Positions 1 to 8,648 of a DNA stretch of 64,000 nt are shown here, one piece after another. Under the pieces are notes generated by a model. The model was not told the DNA's origin, made no database searches, and worked only from the letters and a program-made list of their open reading frames with translations. The stretch lies in contig UQMK01000011.1 of NCBI GenBank assembly GCA_900542085.1, forward strand, positions 7,144-71,143, read 5' to 3'. Numbering within the stretch: the stretch's first letter is position 1; each line of letters starts with the position of its first letter. The position numbers and the translations under genes were made by a program. Source of the stretch: an uncultured Collinsella sp. GTDB taxonomy: Bacteria; Actinomycetota; Coriobacteriia; Coriobacteriales; Coriobacteriaceae.

Positions 1-127
1 AAAAAGCGCCCTTACGACGGCCACCTTCAAAGTCCTACGGTGCCGTCACAAGAGCGCTTGCGCTGCCCCCATCCGGAGAAGGGGGCGATATGTCAGGCGT
101 ATTGTAACCCGAGTCATCCGCGCGAGC

Positions 128-168
128 AAAACCACCACAAAGGTGCCTGTCCCCCTTATGGTGGTTTT
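128..168. terminator. Hairpin downstream of pckA
   Basis: Inverted repeat with arms 128-143 (AAAACCACCACAAAGG) and 154-168, loop containing GTGCCTGTCCC. It lies just past the pckA stop on the minus strand, so it probably ends pckA transcription. A near-copy with the same core lies at 36698-36732. Positions 1-127 hold no gene that I can support. Confidence 0.55.
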
Positions 169-183
169 GGGTCTGAGGCGACG

Positions 184-1854
184 CTAGTGGCGGAGCCCCA
201 GCAGGCCGCGTCCGCGATGACGGGCGTCGGCGTGCACCTGAGCGTGCGGACCGGCGGCCTTGACGGACTCGGGCAGGTGCGAGTACTTCTTCTCGAAGTT
301 CTCCTCGAACATCACGGCCAGGTTGTGCGCGGCCTCGTCGTAGCGAGCGGTGCTCTGCCAGTACTGGCGCGGCACCAGGATGCCGTCGGGCACGCCATGG
401 CACGTGGTGGGAATGTCGACGTTAAAGATGTCATCGTGCACGAACTCGCTGTCCTCGATGGTGCCGTCGAGAGCGCGGGCCACCAGGGCACGCGTGTAGG
501 CAAGCTCGATGCGATGGCCCACGCCATAACCGCCACCGATCCAGCCAGTGTTGACCAGATAGACGCGGGTGCGACCGTCGGCGATACGCTCGCCGAGCAT
601 CTTGGCATAGACCATGGGATCGAGCGGCATAAACGGCTCGCCAAACAGCGAGGAGAACGTGGACGTGGGCTCGGTGACGCCGACCTCGGTGCCAGGAATC
701 TTGGCGGTGAAGCCCGTCACAAAGTGATACATGGCGGCGTCGGCCGTCAGGCGCGAGATGGGCGGCAGCACGCCAAAGGCATCGCAGGTCAAAAACAGCA
801 CGACGCTCGGGGTGGTGCCCATGCCCTTGGTCCACGCGTTGGGGATGTGCTCGACGGGATAGGCCACGCGCGTGTTGTGCGTGATCGAGACGTCATCGTA
901 GTTGGGCTTGCGATTCTCGTCGAGCACCACGTTTTCGCAGATGGCGCCAAAGCGAACGGCGTTGAAGATCTCGGGCTCGTGGAACGCGTCCAGGCCCTCG
1001 CACTTGGCATAGCAGCCGCCCTCGATGTTAAAGATGCCCATGTCGGACCAGCCGTGCTCGTCATCGCCAATCAGCAGGCGCGTGGGGTTGGCCGAAAGCG
1101 TGGTCTTGCCCGTACCGGAGAGGCCAAAGAACACCGCGGTCTCGTGCGTGACGGGATCCATGCTGGCCGAGCAGTGCATAGGCAGCACGTCGTCCTCGAC
1201 GGGCAGCAGGTAGTTCATGACGCTGAAGATGGACTTTTTGATCTCGCCGGAGTAACCGGTGCCGGCAACCAGGATCACGCGCTCCTGGAAGTTGATGACC
1301 ACGGCGGCGCTGGAGTTGAGGCCCTTGATGGCGGGGTCGCACTGGTAGCCAGGTGCCGCGAGCACGCAAAAGTCTGGCTCACCGGTGCGCGCAATTTCGC
1401 GAGCGAGCGGACGGGCGAGCATTTGCTTAATGAAGAGCGCCTGGCTGGCACGCTCGCAGGCGACGAGCAGGCGACGCGTGTGGTTGCGGTCGGCACCGGC
1501 CATACCGCGCGTGACGAACACGTCGCGCTCGTTGAGATAGTCGACGATACCGGCCTTGATGGCCTCGTAGCTCTCGGTCGAAAGCGAGCGGTTGACGGCG
1601 CCCCAGGCAATCTTGTCGTGGACATCGGGGGTGTCAACGATAAAACGATCGTTGGGAGAACGACCAGTACGCTCCCCCGTCTCGATCACCAGCGCGCCGT
1701 TGGATGCCATGCGGCCTTCTTCGCGGCGGATGGCGTACTCGACAAGCTCCGCAGCGGGTAGATCGACCAGCAGACGAGGCTGATTCTCGGCGGGATCTTC
1801 GACCAGCGTAATGCCAAAGTTGGACAGAACTTCTGCAGGGGTAACACCAGGCAT
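184..1854 (-). CDS. pckA: Phosphoenolpyruvate carboxykinase (ATP)
   Basis: Cytosolic ATP-dependent PEP carboxykinase, interconverting oxaloacetate + ATP and PEP + CO2 + ADP. In anaerobes it often runs toward oxaloacetate, but that direction is inference here. The 556-aa product has the P-loop GLSGTGKTTLS near residue 245 followed by the kinase-2 region GDDEHGWSD...NIEGGCYAK, both diagnostic of the ATP-dependent family, and the N-terminal RTGRSPNDRF substrate region. The ATG at 1854 is chosen because AAAGGAGG lies 4 nt upstream; a longer in-frame reading has no such site. Length is close to the usual 530-540 aa. The gene stands alone, with a hairpin downstream and palindromes upstream. Confidence 0.97.
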   Translation of the reverse strand: MPGVTPAEVLSNFGITLVEDPAENQPRLLVDLPAAELVEYAIRREEGRMASNGALVIETGERTGRSPNDRFIVDTPDVHDKIAWGAVNRSLSTESYEAIKAGIVDYLNERDVFVTRGMAGADRNHTRRLLVACERASQALFIKQMLARPLAREIARTGEPDFCVLAAPGYQCDPAIKGLNSSAAVVINFQERVILVAGTGYSGEIKKSIFSVMNYLLPVEDDVLPMHCSASMDPVTHETAVFFGLSGTGKTTLSANPTRLLIGDDEHGWSDMGIFNIEGGCYAKCEGLDAFHEPEIFNAVRFGAICENVVLDENRKPNYDDVSITHNTRVAYPVEHIPNAWTKGMGTTPSVVLFLTCDAFGVLPPISRLTADAAMYHFVTGFTAKIPGTEVGVTEPTSTFSSLFGEPFMPLDPMVYAKMLGERIADGRTRVYLVNTGWIGGGYGVGHRIELAYTRALVARALDGTIEDSEFVHDDIFNVDIPTTCHGVPDGILVPRQYWQSTARYDEAAHNLAVMFEENFEKKYSHLPESVKAAGPHAQVHADARHRGRGLLGLRH

Positions 1855-1895
1855 GGGGCCTCCTTTAAAAACGCGACACGTGGACGCGGCGCGCA

Positions 1896-1944
1896 CTTTA
1901 CTCACGTAAAGCCCGTTGTACCCGATATGCAAAAACGTTTTTGC
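1896..1944. promoter_or_regulatory. Two palindromes upstream of pckA
   Basis: CTTTAC-TCAC-GTAAAG at 1896-1911 and the perfect palindrome GCAAAAACGTTTTTGC at 1929-1944 lie 42-90 nt upstream of the pckA start. Their size and place suit repressor or activator sites. No specific regulator is assigned. The rest of 1855-2179 carries only the 2030-2077 repeat and the leader of the next gene. Confidence 0.4.
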
Positions 1945-2029
1945 GGCAACGGCGAAGCGCCCGCCCAACGGTCAAAAATCGCAGGCAAGCGGCCTAGTCA
2001 TTGGGGACACTCTTGAACAGGCAACAACC

Positions 2030-2077
2030 AAGGAGCGTCCCCGGATGCCGGCACATAAGGAACGTCCTCAAGTGCCG
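2030..2077. repeat. 48-bp dispersed repeat, copy 1
   Basis: 48 bp beginning AAGGAGCGTCCCCGG match 46763-46810 at 41 of 48 positions in the same orientation. Both copies are intergenic. The surrounding GGGGAC/GTCCCC theme recurs near 59160 and 62358-62413. Confidence 0.6.
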
Positions 2078-2179
2078 ACTACTGAATGGCGCCGCCGAAA
2101 TTACTGAACAACCTGTTCAAAAACACGAGCAAACGCCGTCGCGTCTATACTAGAGCGCAGCAATAGAAAGGACTCCGCC

Positions 2180-3760
2180 TTGAGTATCACGCCCCTCGAT
2201 AGCATCCGCCGCGCCATCGCCCGCCGCAATGGCGTCGCCGACCCCGCCGTAGCGAGCAGCGGCACCGCAAAGGCCCAAGGCGGACGCATCGAGAACGGTC
2301 TCTTCCCCGCCTCCCACACCGCCGAGGAGCTCGCACGCATCCAGGAGCTGAGCCAGCGCAACGCCGGCGGCCCCGACAGCGGCCAAGCCACGCGCCGTCG
2401 CCGAGAGCGCGATCGCGAGCCCGGCCCCATCCACCGCATGGTCAACGCCTGGTGGAACCGCCTACTCGGCGCCGTCTACGGCGGCGGCTTCTCCACGCAG
2501 GAAGCCGAATACGAAGAGCACGCCACCCGCCGCGACTATCTCTGGAATACTCTGGGCACTGCCGTGTGGGGCTTCGCGTTTCCCCTGCTCACCATCGTGT
2601 CCACGCAGCTTGTGGGCGCCGAGGAAGCCGGTAAGTTCTCCATCGCCTTTGTCACCGGCACGCTCATCATGATCGCGTGCAACTACGGCGTGCGCAATTT
2701 CCAAGTCTCGGATATCGACGAGAAGACGTCCTTTGCCTCCTACCAGCTCAATCGCTGGCTTTGCGGAGCGATCGCGCTGGCCTGCGGCCTTGCATACAGC
2801 AGCGCCCGCGGCTATGACGCGCATATGGCGACGATCGGCCTGGGCGTCTACCTGTATAAGGCGATCGACGGTGTGGCGGACGTGTACGAAGGCCGCCTGC
2901 AGCAGGCCGATAAACTCTACCTGGCCGGCATGAGCCAAACGCTGCGCTCCGTCGGTGTCATCGTGATCTTTAGCGTGGCGCTGTTCCTTACGCGCAGCAT
3001 GCCCATCGCGGCCATGGCCATGGGTGTCACCGCCATCGCCTCACTCGTGCTGGTCACCGCGCCGCTGGCCCTGCTCGAGACCGAAAAATCGCGTCGCGTG
3101 AGCCTACGCGAAGTCGGCCGCCTCTTTGCACAATGCGCCCCGCTCTTTGGCGCGCTCTTTTTGTTCAACCTTATCGAGAGCATGCCCAAGTTTGTGATGG
3201 AAGGCACGCTGGCCTACAAATATCAGCTGTACTTTAATGCCTTGTTCTTTCCGGCGCAGGCCATTTTGCTGAGCATCGGATTTGTCTATAAACCGCAGCT
3301 CCTACGTCTGTCGAGCATTTGGGCGAACCCGCGCAAACGCCGCCGTTTTGACTTGATTATTATTGCCGTTATGGCGCTGATCGTGGCCATCACCGGCGTG
3401 TGCGCCGCATTTATGGCCGGCCCCGGCATTCCCCTCATGAGCTTTATGTACGGTCTTAACTTTGAGCGCTACCGCACATTGGCGCTGCTGATGGTCGTCG
3501 CCGGCGGTGTAACCGCGGCCATCGACTTTATCTACGCCATCATCACAGTGCTACGCCACGCCGGCGACGTTACCAAGATCTATCTGATCTGCTTTGCCGT
3601 GAGCGTGGTGCTCCCGGTGATCCTGATCAACCTGCTTGGCCTGATGGGTGCCGTCGTGAGCTACCTGGCTATCATGGCCCTACTGCTGGTGCTGTTGATT
3701 GTCGAATACGCCCACATCCGCCAGCGCATAGAACGAGCCCGCAACCCATACGGCGCCTAA
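2180..3760 (+). CDS. Multi-span flippase-like membrane protein
   Basis: 526-aa integral membrane protein resembling polysaccharide/lipid flippases of the MATE/MVF superfamily (Wzx or MurJ-like). About 110 hydrophilic, Arg/Glu-rich residues come first, then many hydrophobic segments, beginning near NTLGTAVWGFAFPLLTIVS and ending with LLVLLIVEYAHIRQRIERAR. The likely role is export of a lipid-linked glycan or other amphiphile; the substrate is unknown. The start is TTG at 2180, preceded by GAAAGGA with 7-nt spacing; the next in-frame ATG codons are far downstream. No glycosyltransferase or polymerase genes lie nearby, so it is not visibly part of a capsule cluster. Confidence 0.7.
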   Translation: MSITPLDSIRRAIARRNGVADPAVASSGTAKAQGGRIENGLFPASHTAEELARIQELSQRNAGGPDSGQATRRRRERDREPGPIHRMVNAWWNRLLGAVYGGGFSTQEAEYEEHATRRDYLWNTLGTAVWGFAFPLLTIVSTQLVGAEEAGKFSIAFVTGTLIMIACNYGVRNFQVSDIDEKTSFASYQLNRWLCGAIALACGLAYSSARGYDAHMATIGLGVYLYKAIDGVADVYEGRLQQADKLYLAGMSQTLRSVGVIVIFSVALFLTRSMPIAAMAMGVTAIASLVLVTAPLALLETEKSRRVSLREVGRLFAQCAPLFGALFLFNLIESMPKFVMEGTLAYKYQLYFNALFFPAQAILLSIGFVYKPQLLRLSSIWANPRKRRRFDLIIIAVMALIVAITGVCAAFMAGPGIPLMSFMYGLNFERYRTLALLMVVAGGVTAAIDFIYAIITVLRHAGDVTKIYLICFAVSVVLPVILINLLGLMGAVVSYLAIMALLLVLLIVEYAHIRQRIERARNPYGA

Positions 3761-3841
3761 TTAACTGTCCCCGGTCACCGGAATTTGCGATGGAATCACC
3801 TCGGCTGGGGTCTCGTTGCGGACAATATGCATCACGCAAGA

Positions 3842-3964
3842 CTAAGTGAGTAGACTTTTACCGAATCCCCGACCACACCGACAAAGCACAAGTCTGTGAC
3901 CTGCGGTTTTATTGAGGCAAATATGTTGGGTGCTCGGCATTTCCAAAAAAGTCTACTCACTTAG
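3842..3964. repeat. Long inverted repeat, 18-bp perfect arms
   Basis: CTAAGTGAGTAGACTTTT (3842-3859) is perfectly complementary to 3947-3964, with an 87-bp loop. It sits in the 316-bp gap between two convergent genes. A second smaller inverted pair (CAAATGAT/ATCATTTG) follows near 3977-4018. The gap ends with a GTCCC...TTAGCTACCC tail like the one at 56893-56909. No gene is visible in the gap. Confidence 0.7.
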
Positions 3965-4076
3965 CCGGCGGGCAGCCAAATGATCATTTAATCCCCGTCC
4001 TAGAAAAATCATTTGATGGGCAGAAGGACAAAAGTAGTCAAAAAGTCCGTCCCAAATTAGCTACCCTTTACACGGA

Positions 4077-4916
4077 TTACTCACCGGGAAGAATGTTCGC
4101 GTAGAACTCCGCCCCGTCATCCAGACGCAGGATGCCTACGCGGCCGAACTCGGAACCGGTAGCCGCCGCACAGTCGATATCGATACGATCGGGCACGCCG
4201 GCGGTGTCCTCGCCGCCCAGGCGCACCATCTGCCCGCGGCCCGACTCCTCATCGAGCCCCGCCAGGCCGCCAACCTCGCAATAGCGCCCCAGCGAAACCG
4301 TGGGCGTGTGACCGCTCACCACGACCGGACCCTTGCCCTCGGCAGAAAGCAGCCCCGTCGGGGCATCCCAATAGCCATGGCGAATCCAGAGCAAGTCATC
4401 GGACGACTGCACGGCGAGCATTTGCTGCAGCAGCTCGCTATCGGCATCGACCGCTCCCCTGCCGTCGCCGCAATCGACACCATGCTCAAGCAAAAACGCG
4501 CGCGCCGCCTCGGTCTGAATGCCGGCGTGCACCAGCAGGTACGGCCGCTCGGCAGTCTCGACCACCGCATAGAGCGGCAGGGCGGCAGCCCAGCGCACCA
4601 GTTCCTCGTATGCCTCAAATTCCATATCGTTGAGCTGTTGGCGCGTGGTCCATCCGCCGTTGATATCCCAGGTCTCGGCATCGAGCGGGTCCTGGCCAAT
4701 GATCGCATCGAGCATAATCTGCTCGTGGTTGCCCTTAAGCACGCGAGCGTTGGGCAGCGACCGCACCAAGTTGATGACACCGACCGGATCGGGACCGCGG
4801 TCGATCATGTCGCCCAGCACATACAGCGTGTCGTCGGACGTCAGTGAGATCTTGGAAAGGGCCTCGTCCAGCGCGCGCACGTGCCCGTGAGCATCAGATG
4901 TCACATAGATCGCCAT
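4077..4916 (-). CDS. Metallophosphoesterase (ApaH/PrpE-like)
   Basis: 279-aa calcineurin-like phosphoesterase of the serine/threonine phosphatase / diadenosine tetraphosphatase group. All metal-binding motifs are visible: SDAHGH at the N terminus (D-x-H), GDMIDRGPD (GDxxDRG), KGNHEQ (GNHE), LVHAG and VVSGHTPT. It would hydrolyse phosphoproteins, Ap4A or a similar phosphoester; the substrate cannot be read from sequence. GGAAAGG lies 6 nt before the ATG at 4916. Monocistronic and convergent with the flippase-like gene. Confidence 0.9.
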   Translation of the reverse strand: MAIYVTSDAHGHVRALDEALSKISLTSDDTLYVLGDMIDRGPDPVGVINLVRSLPNARVLKGNHEQIMLDAIIGQDPLDAETWDINGGWTTRQQLNDMEFEAYEELVRWAAALPLYAVVETAERPYLLVHAGIQTEAARAFLLEHGVDCGDGRGAVDADSELLQQMLAVQSSDDLLWIRHGYWDAPTGLLSAEGKGPVVVSGHTPTVSLGRYCEVGGLAGLDEESGRGQMVRLGGEDTAGVPDRIDIDCAAATGSEFGRVGILRLDDGAEFYANILPGE

Positions 4917-5236
4917 GGAACGCCTTTCCCTGCATTACGGCCGAAGCCCGATGCCGCGACTAAAACTTCAAGTTGAACTTAAACGTTACCCATTGTACTC
5001 CGTTGCAATAAAGCTGGAAAGTGCCACCGCTGCCAACGGTCACAAGCGGCCGCCCGCACGCCCCGAAAACACCGTGCCACCAGCACCAACGCCCCAACCA
5101 GCACCGCCCCCGCCCCCGCCTCGTGTCGATAATGCGAACGCCCGCGGCTCGGCCCCATAAACCCACCATCTTTGGGTACAAATAACCGCAGACAACTGAC
5201 CGTGCCACGCCAACCACCCAGGAGCGGACACTATCC
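4917..5236. other. Intergenic region between divergent genes
   Basis: 320 bp between the divergent phosphoesterase and antiporter genes, presumably holding both promoters. A Pro-rich open frame (4915-5160) is of low complexity and has no support as a gene. I see no clear hairpin or consensus promoter. Confidence 0.4.
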
Positions 5237-6838
5237 ATGAACCAGATACTTCTCTTTATCGGCCTCGTCATCATTTTGTGCCTGACCATCAAACCCGTCG
5301 GCAAAAAGCTCCCCTTCCCCACCCTGCTCATCTTTATCGCGCTCGGCATGCTGCTGGGCGTTAACGGGCCGGCGCACATCGACTTTAGCGACTACGCGCT
5401 TACCGAAACCGTCTGCAGTACGGCGCTGCTGTTCATCATGTTCTACGGCGGCTTTAACACCAACATCGACCGCGCCAAGCCTGTCGCCGCGCCCGCGGTA
5501 CTGCTGAGCACGCTCGGCGTTATCGCCACCGCCGGCATCACGGGCGCCTTTGCGCACTTCGCACTGGGCTTCGACTGGATCGGCGGCCTGCTGCTGGGCT
5601 CGGTCGTGGCGTCGACCGATGCGGCGAGCGTCTTTAGCGTGCTGCGCGAGCACAACCTATCGCTGAGGGGCGGCACCGACTCGCTGCTCGAGGTCGAATC
5701 GGGCTCCAACGACCCCGTCGCCTACATGCTCACCGCGGTGCTCGCGACCCTTGCGGCGGGCGGCAATATCGACATTCCCGTGCTGCTGGCCAAGCAGATC
5801 ATCCTGGGCGTGGGGTTGGGCCTTGCCATCGGCTGGTCATCCAGCCGTCTGATTGAGCGCGCACACGCAACGGCCGAGGGCGCGCAGACTATCTTTTTGT
5901 TCGCCGTGGCGATCGTTGCCTACGCGCTGCCGAGCTACCTGGGCGGCAACGGCTTTTTGGCTGTATACCTGGCTGGCATTGTGCTGGGCGCGAGCGACAT
6001 CACCGGCAAGGTCGAGATGGCGCACTTCTTCGATACCCTTACCGAGATGGCCGAGATGACCATCTTCTTTTTGCTCGGCCTGCTCGTCACGCCCGCACGC
6101 CTGCCGCAAATGCTGCTACCGGGCCTGGCGCTCATGGCGTTTATGCTCTTCGTGAGCCGCCCCATCGCCGTCGGCCTGCTGTTAGCGCCCTTTAAGACGA
6201 ACCCTCGCCAGATCGCGCTCGTAAGCTGGGCGGGCCTGCGCGGAGCAGCATCGGTCGTGTTTAGCCTCTTTGCCGTGGTGGTCGGTGTTCCCGGTGGGCA
6301 CGATCTGTTTGACCTGGTGTTTGTGATTGCCGTGTCGAGCATTGTGGTGCAGGGATCGCTGCTGCCGGCGGTGGCGAAAAAGCTCGACATGATCGATGCG
6401 GAAGGCGATGTGCGCCGTACGTTTAATGATTACCGCGACGAGGACGGCATGTCGTTCGTCAAGCTCAAGGTGGGCGCGGGTCATCCGTTTGCCGGACGCT
6501 CGCTCGCCGATATTGGCAGCGCGACGGACATGCTCGTGGTCCTGGTGCTGCGCGATGGCGCGCACCCGGTACTGCCAAACGGCGATACCGTCATCGAGGA
6601 AGGCGACCTGTTGGTTATGGCCGCGCCAACGTTTGAAGAACGTGCCGAGGTAACGCTGCGCGAAGTCACCGTGACGCCCCACGGTCGCCTGGCAGGACTG
6701 CGCCTGCGCGACGTGCCACAAGGCAAGCACCCCTTTATCGTGGTAATGCTCAAACGCGACGGCCAAACCATCATCCCCGACGGCAATACCCTCATATACG
6801 CCGGCGACGAAGCCGTCATTGCCACGCTAGCGTCGTAG
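5237..6838 (+). CDS. K+(Na+)/H+ antiporter with two RCK_C domains
   Basis: 533-aa CPA1-type monovalent cation/proton antiporter resembling NhaP2/CvrA of the inner membrane. Residues 1-390 form about 12 membrane spans with the exchanger segments STDAASVFSVL and ESGSNDPVAYML (the ND pair typical of electroneutral exchangers). A cytosolic tail of about 140 residues holds two RCK_C/TrkA_C-like units, starting near SFVKLKVGAGHPFAGRSL and LAGLRLRDVPQGKHPFI, which usually bind a regulatory ligand such as a dinucleotide. It would control cytosolic K+ or pH. AGGAG lies 12 nt before the ATG. A strong hairpin follows the stop. Confidence 0.9.
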   Translation: MNQILLFIGLVIILCLTIKPVGKKLPFPTLLIFIALGMLLGVNGPAHIDFSDYALTETVCSTALLFIMFYGGFNTNIDRAKPVAAPAVLLSTLGVIATAGITGAFAHFALGFDWIGGLLLGSVVASTDAASVFSVLREHNLSLRGGTDSLLEVESGSNDPVAYMLTAVLATLAAGGNIDIPVLLAKQIILGVGLGLAIGWSSSRLIERAHATAEGAQTIFLFAVAIVAYALPSYLGGNGFLAVYLAGIVLGASDITGKVEMAHFFDTLTEMAEMTIFFLLGLLVTPARLPQMLLPGLALMAFMLFVSRPIAVGLLLAPFKTNPRQIALVSWAGLRGAASVVFSLFAVVVGVPGGHDLFDLVFVIAVSSIVVQGSLLPAVAKKLDMIDAEGDVRRTFNDYRDEDGMSFVKLKVGAGHPFAGRSLADIGSATDMLVVLVLRDGAHPVLPNGDTVIEEGDLLVMAAPTFEERAEVTLREVTVTPHGRLAGLRLRDVPQGKHPFIVVMLKRDGQTIIPDGNTLIYAGDEAVIATLAS

Positions 6839-6852
6839 CCATCCCCACCCAT

Positions 6853-6921
6853 AAGTTGCGGTGAAATAGGGACTGAATAGGCCTTCTAGCAGCCTAAACA
6901 GTCCCTATTTCACCGCAACTT
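6853..6921. repeat. TTGCGGTG-family hairpin, copy 1
   Basis: Perfect 23-bp arms at 6853-6875 and 6899-6921 (core GCGGTGAAATAGGGACTG), with an inner AGGC/GCCT pair in the loop. It lies between convergent genes and may act as a two-way terminator although no U-tract is present. Relatives are at 53483-53551, 56759-56821 and 62274-62340. Confidence 0.8.
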
Positions 6922-6953
6922 ATTGAAGGGATGGGGTTGAAGTTCAATCGCGG

Positions 6954-7181
6954 CTACCAGTCTTCGTCCGCGCCGTAGCCGTCGTCATCGTCATCGTCGT
7001 CGACGGCAAAGTCTCGGAGGTCGAGGCCTTCGCGTTCGGCTCGGGCTAGGAGCTCTTGGGGCGACTCGTCCTCGATATCCATCACGTCGAGCATGGCGGC
7101 CGGAAAGCTCACGCCCGCCGCAGACCCCACGCGGTCGAGCAGGCTCTCGCGCAGCTGATCTACGTCAACTTCGATCTTCAT
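6954..7181 (-). CDS. Small acidic protein, end of BREX operon
   Basis: 75-aa protein of unknown function. Roughly a third of its residues are Asp or Glu, and a run of seven Asp sits near the C terminus before YGADEDW. AGGAGG lies 7 nt before the ATG at 7181, a strong initiation signal, so longer in-frame readings are unlikely. It starts 28 nt after the 454-aa gene and is the last gene of the brxA-to-here transcription unit. The charge pattern suggests a DNA-mimic or partner-binding role, but that is speculation; nothing was recognised by family. Confidence 0.75.
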   Translation of the reverse strand: MKIEVDVDQLRESLLDRVGSAAGVSFPAAMLDVMDIEDESPQELLARAEREGLDLRDFAVDDDDDDDGYGADEDW

Positions 7182-7209
7182 GGTGAAACCTCCTACCAGG
7201 CCAGGACCC

Positions 7210-8574
7210 CTACTCAGCAGCGCCAAGCTCATCCACGGCAACAACAAAAGCCGCCGCCTGCTTGTCGTCCATCTGCGCAGCCAAACGCCCCACGGGCTCA
7301 TCGTAGGCGAACTGCACCTTATCGATAAAGCAATCCCAAGCACGCTCATCCACACGCACGGCGGTCTCGCAATACTGGCTGAGCTTTTTGAGTCCATACC
7401 AAAACGCATTCACATGGCGCGCAGGATCCTCATCCAGCACACCATCGTAGCGACGCCCGTTAAACTCGCGCATGCGCGCCACGGCAACCTTGAGCGAATC
7501 GCCGCCCTCGGCCGAAGCCTCATCCACAAGCTCGGGAATCGGAACCTCACGCCGAACAGTATGCCTGGTTGCACCATCGTACTCGCCCACCAGCACGTCT
7601 TCGTCAAGCCGAGAATCGTAGTCGAAATAGCTCGAGCCCGTGCAAATCCCATGCGGCGAGCCCGTGCCAAACGCGCAGAACAACCCGCCGTCGGCAACAA
7701 CACGACGGTAGGTCTCAAACGACTTCTTAACCTGAGCGAGCAACTCGGAAAGCTCCCCGGCATCGCACGCCGTCTCGATCGCAACGCACGCAGGCTCGGG
7801 CAACGATACCGGCTCCACCATGCTCCCCGCAACGCGGGCGGCGCGCTCGGCCCGATACGCCTGCGCCGCCAAGCGCGCTCGCTGCGCAGCGCCGCGCACG
7901 TTGGTAAGTTCACGCTCCAACGCCACGTCATCAGCTACATCGCCAGCCAAATCGCCCGTAAACCCGTCAGCGCGCTGCGGGCCTGTCGCACTCAGCTCAG
8001 ACTCAAACGCCGCTGTGATCATACCCGCAAGGTCCGTCGCGTCGGCGGCGCAGCGCATCTGCTCCAGCTGCGTACACAGCAGGTCGGCATCCAAAGGCAC
8101 GGCATCCACAACGCGCACGTCACTCAGACGCGCCACGCCCTGCAGCACCATAGCCCCCGCAGCATCGTACGCCGCACGAACCCTGTCCGCCGTATTGGCG
8201 CGCAGCTTTACCTCGATAAACGCAAGCGTCTGCTCCAAACGGGCCAGCAGCTCGGCCTTGTCCTCCATACGCAAAAAGGCAGCATAGCGACGCTCCATTC
8301 GCAGCGGACCAACAATGCCTGCCTGCTTGCGAGCGTGTGCAAGCGCAGCGCCCTCAACACGACGGATATACCCGTCAACAGCCCGCACGGCAGACTCGCG
8401 TGCAGCGTGCTCGGCGGTCTCGATGCCCCTAAGCACGCCCAGCAGCTCGCGGGAGCTCACCTTTCGAACCAACTCCCCGCGATCGTACTGCTCAAGCGCC
8501 ACCTGGCGCTTGGCTACCGATCCAAAGCCAAACAGCTCGTCGAGCAACTCGCCAACAGAACGCTCGCCCGCCAT
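7210..8574 (-). CDS. Unrecognised 454-aa protein downstream of brxL
   Basis: Not recognised. Predominantly charged and Ala-rich, consistent with long helices (for example residues 60-130 and 225-250), with a more mixed C-terminal half containing the segment FCAFGTGSPHGICTGSSYF and ending in helical sequence. No signal peptide, membrane span or nucleotide-binding motif is visible. GGAGG lies 7 nt before the ATG. It begins 74 nt after brxL on the same strand, so it is likely co-expressed with BREX, but it is not one of the six canonical type 1 proteins. It may be an accessory subunit, an autonomous defence gene or an unrelated passenger. Confidence 0.8.
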   Translation of the reverse strand: MAGERSVGELLDELFGFGSVAKRQVALEQYDRGELVRKVSSRELLGVLRGIETAEHAARESAVRAVDGYIRRVEGAALAHARKQAGIVGPLRMERRYAAFLRMEDKAELLARLEQTLAFIEVKLRANTADRVRAAYDAAGAMVLQGVARLSDVRVVDAVPLDADLLCTQLEQMRCAADATDLAGMITAAFESELSATGPQRADGFTGDLAGDVADDVALERELTNVRGAAQRARLAAQAYRAERAARVAGSMVEPVSLPEPACVAIETACDAGELSELLAQVKKSFETYRRVVADGGLFCAFGTGSPHGICTGSSYFDYDSRLDEDVLVGEYDGATRHTVRREVPIPELVDEASAEGGDSLKVAVARMREFNGRRYDGVLDEDPARHVNAFWYGLKKLSQYCETAVRVDERAWDCFIDKVQFAYDEPVGRLAAQMDDKQAAAFVVAVDELGAAE

Positions 8575-8648
8575 GGCAAGGCCTCCCTACCCGAACACGC
8601 CAACACGCCCGCGGGCCCACGCGCACGCAAACCCGCTCGCCCGCACTC

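Noticed and set aside
40..1761. 573-codon plus-strand frame opposite pckA
   Set aside because: It mirrors the pckA reading frame; the minus-strand product is an unmistakable PEP carboxykinase with a strong ribosome site.
4915..5160. 81-codon Pro-rich frame between phosphoesterase and antiporter genes
   Set aside because: Low complexity, overlaps the phosphoesterase start region and has no ribosome site.
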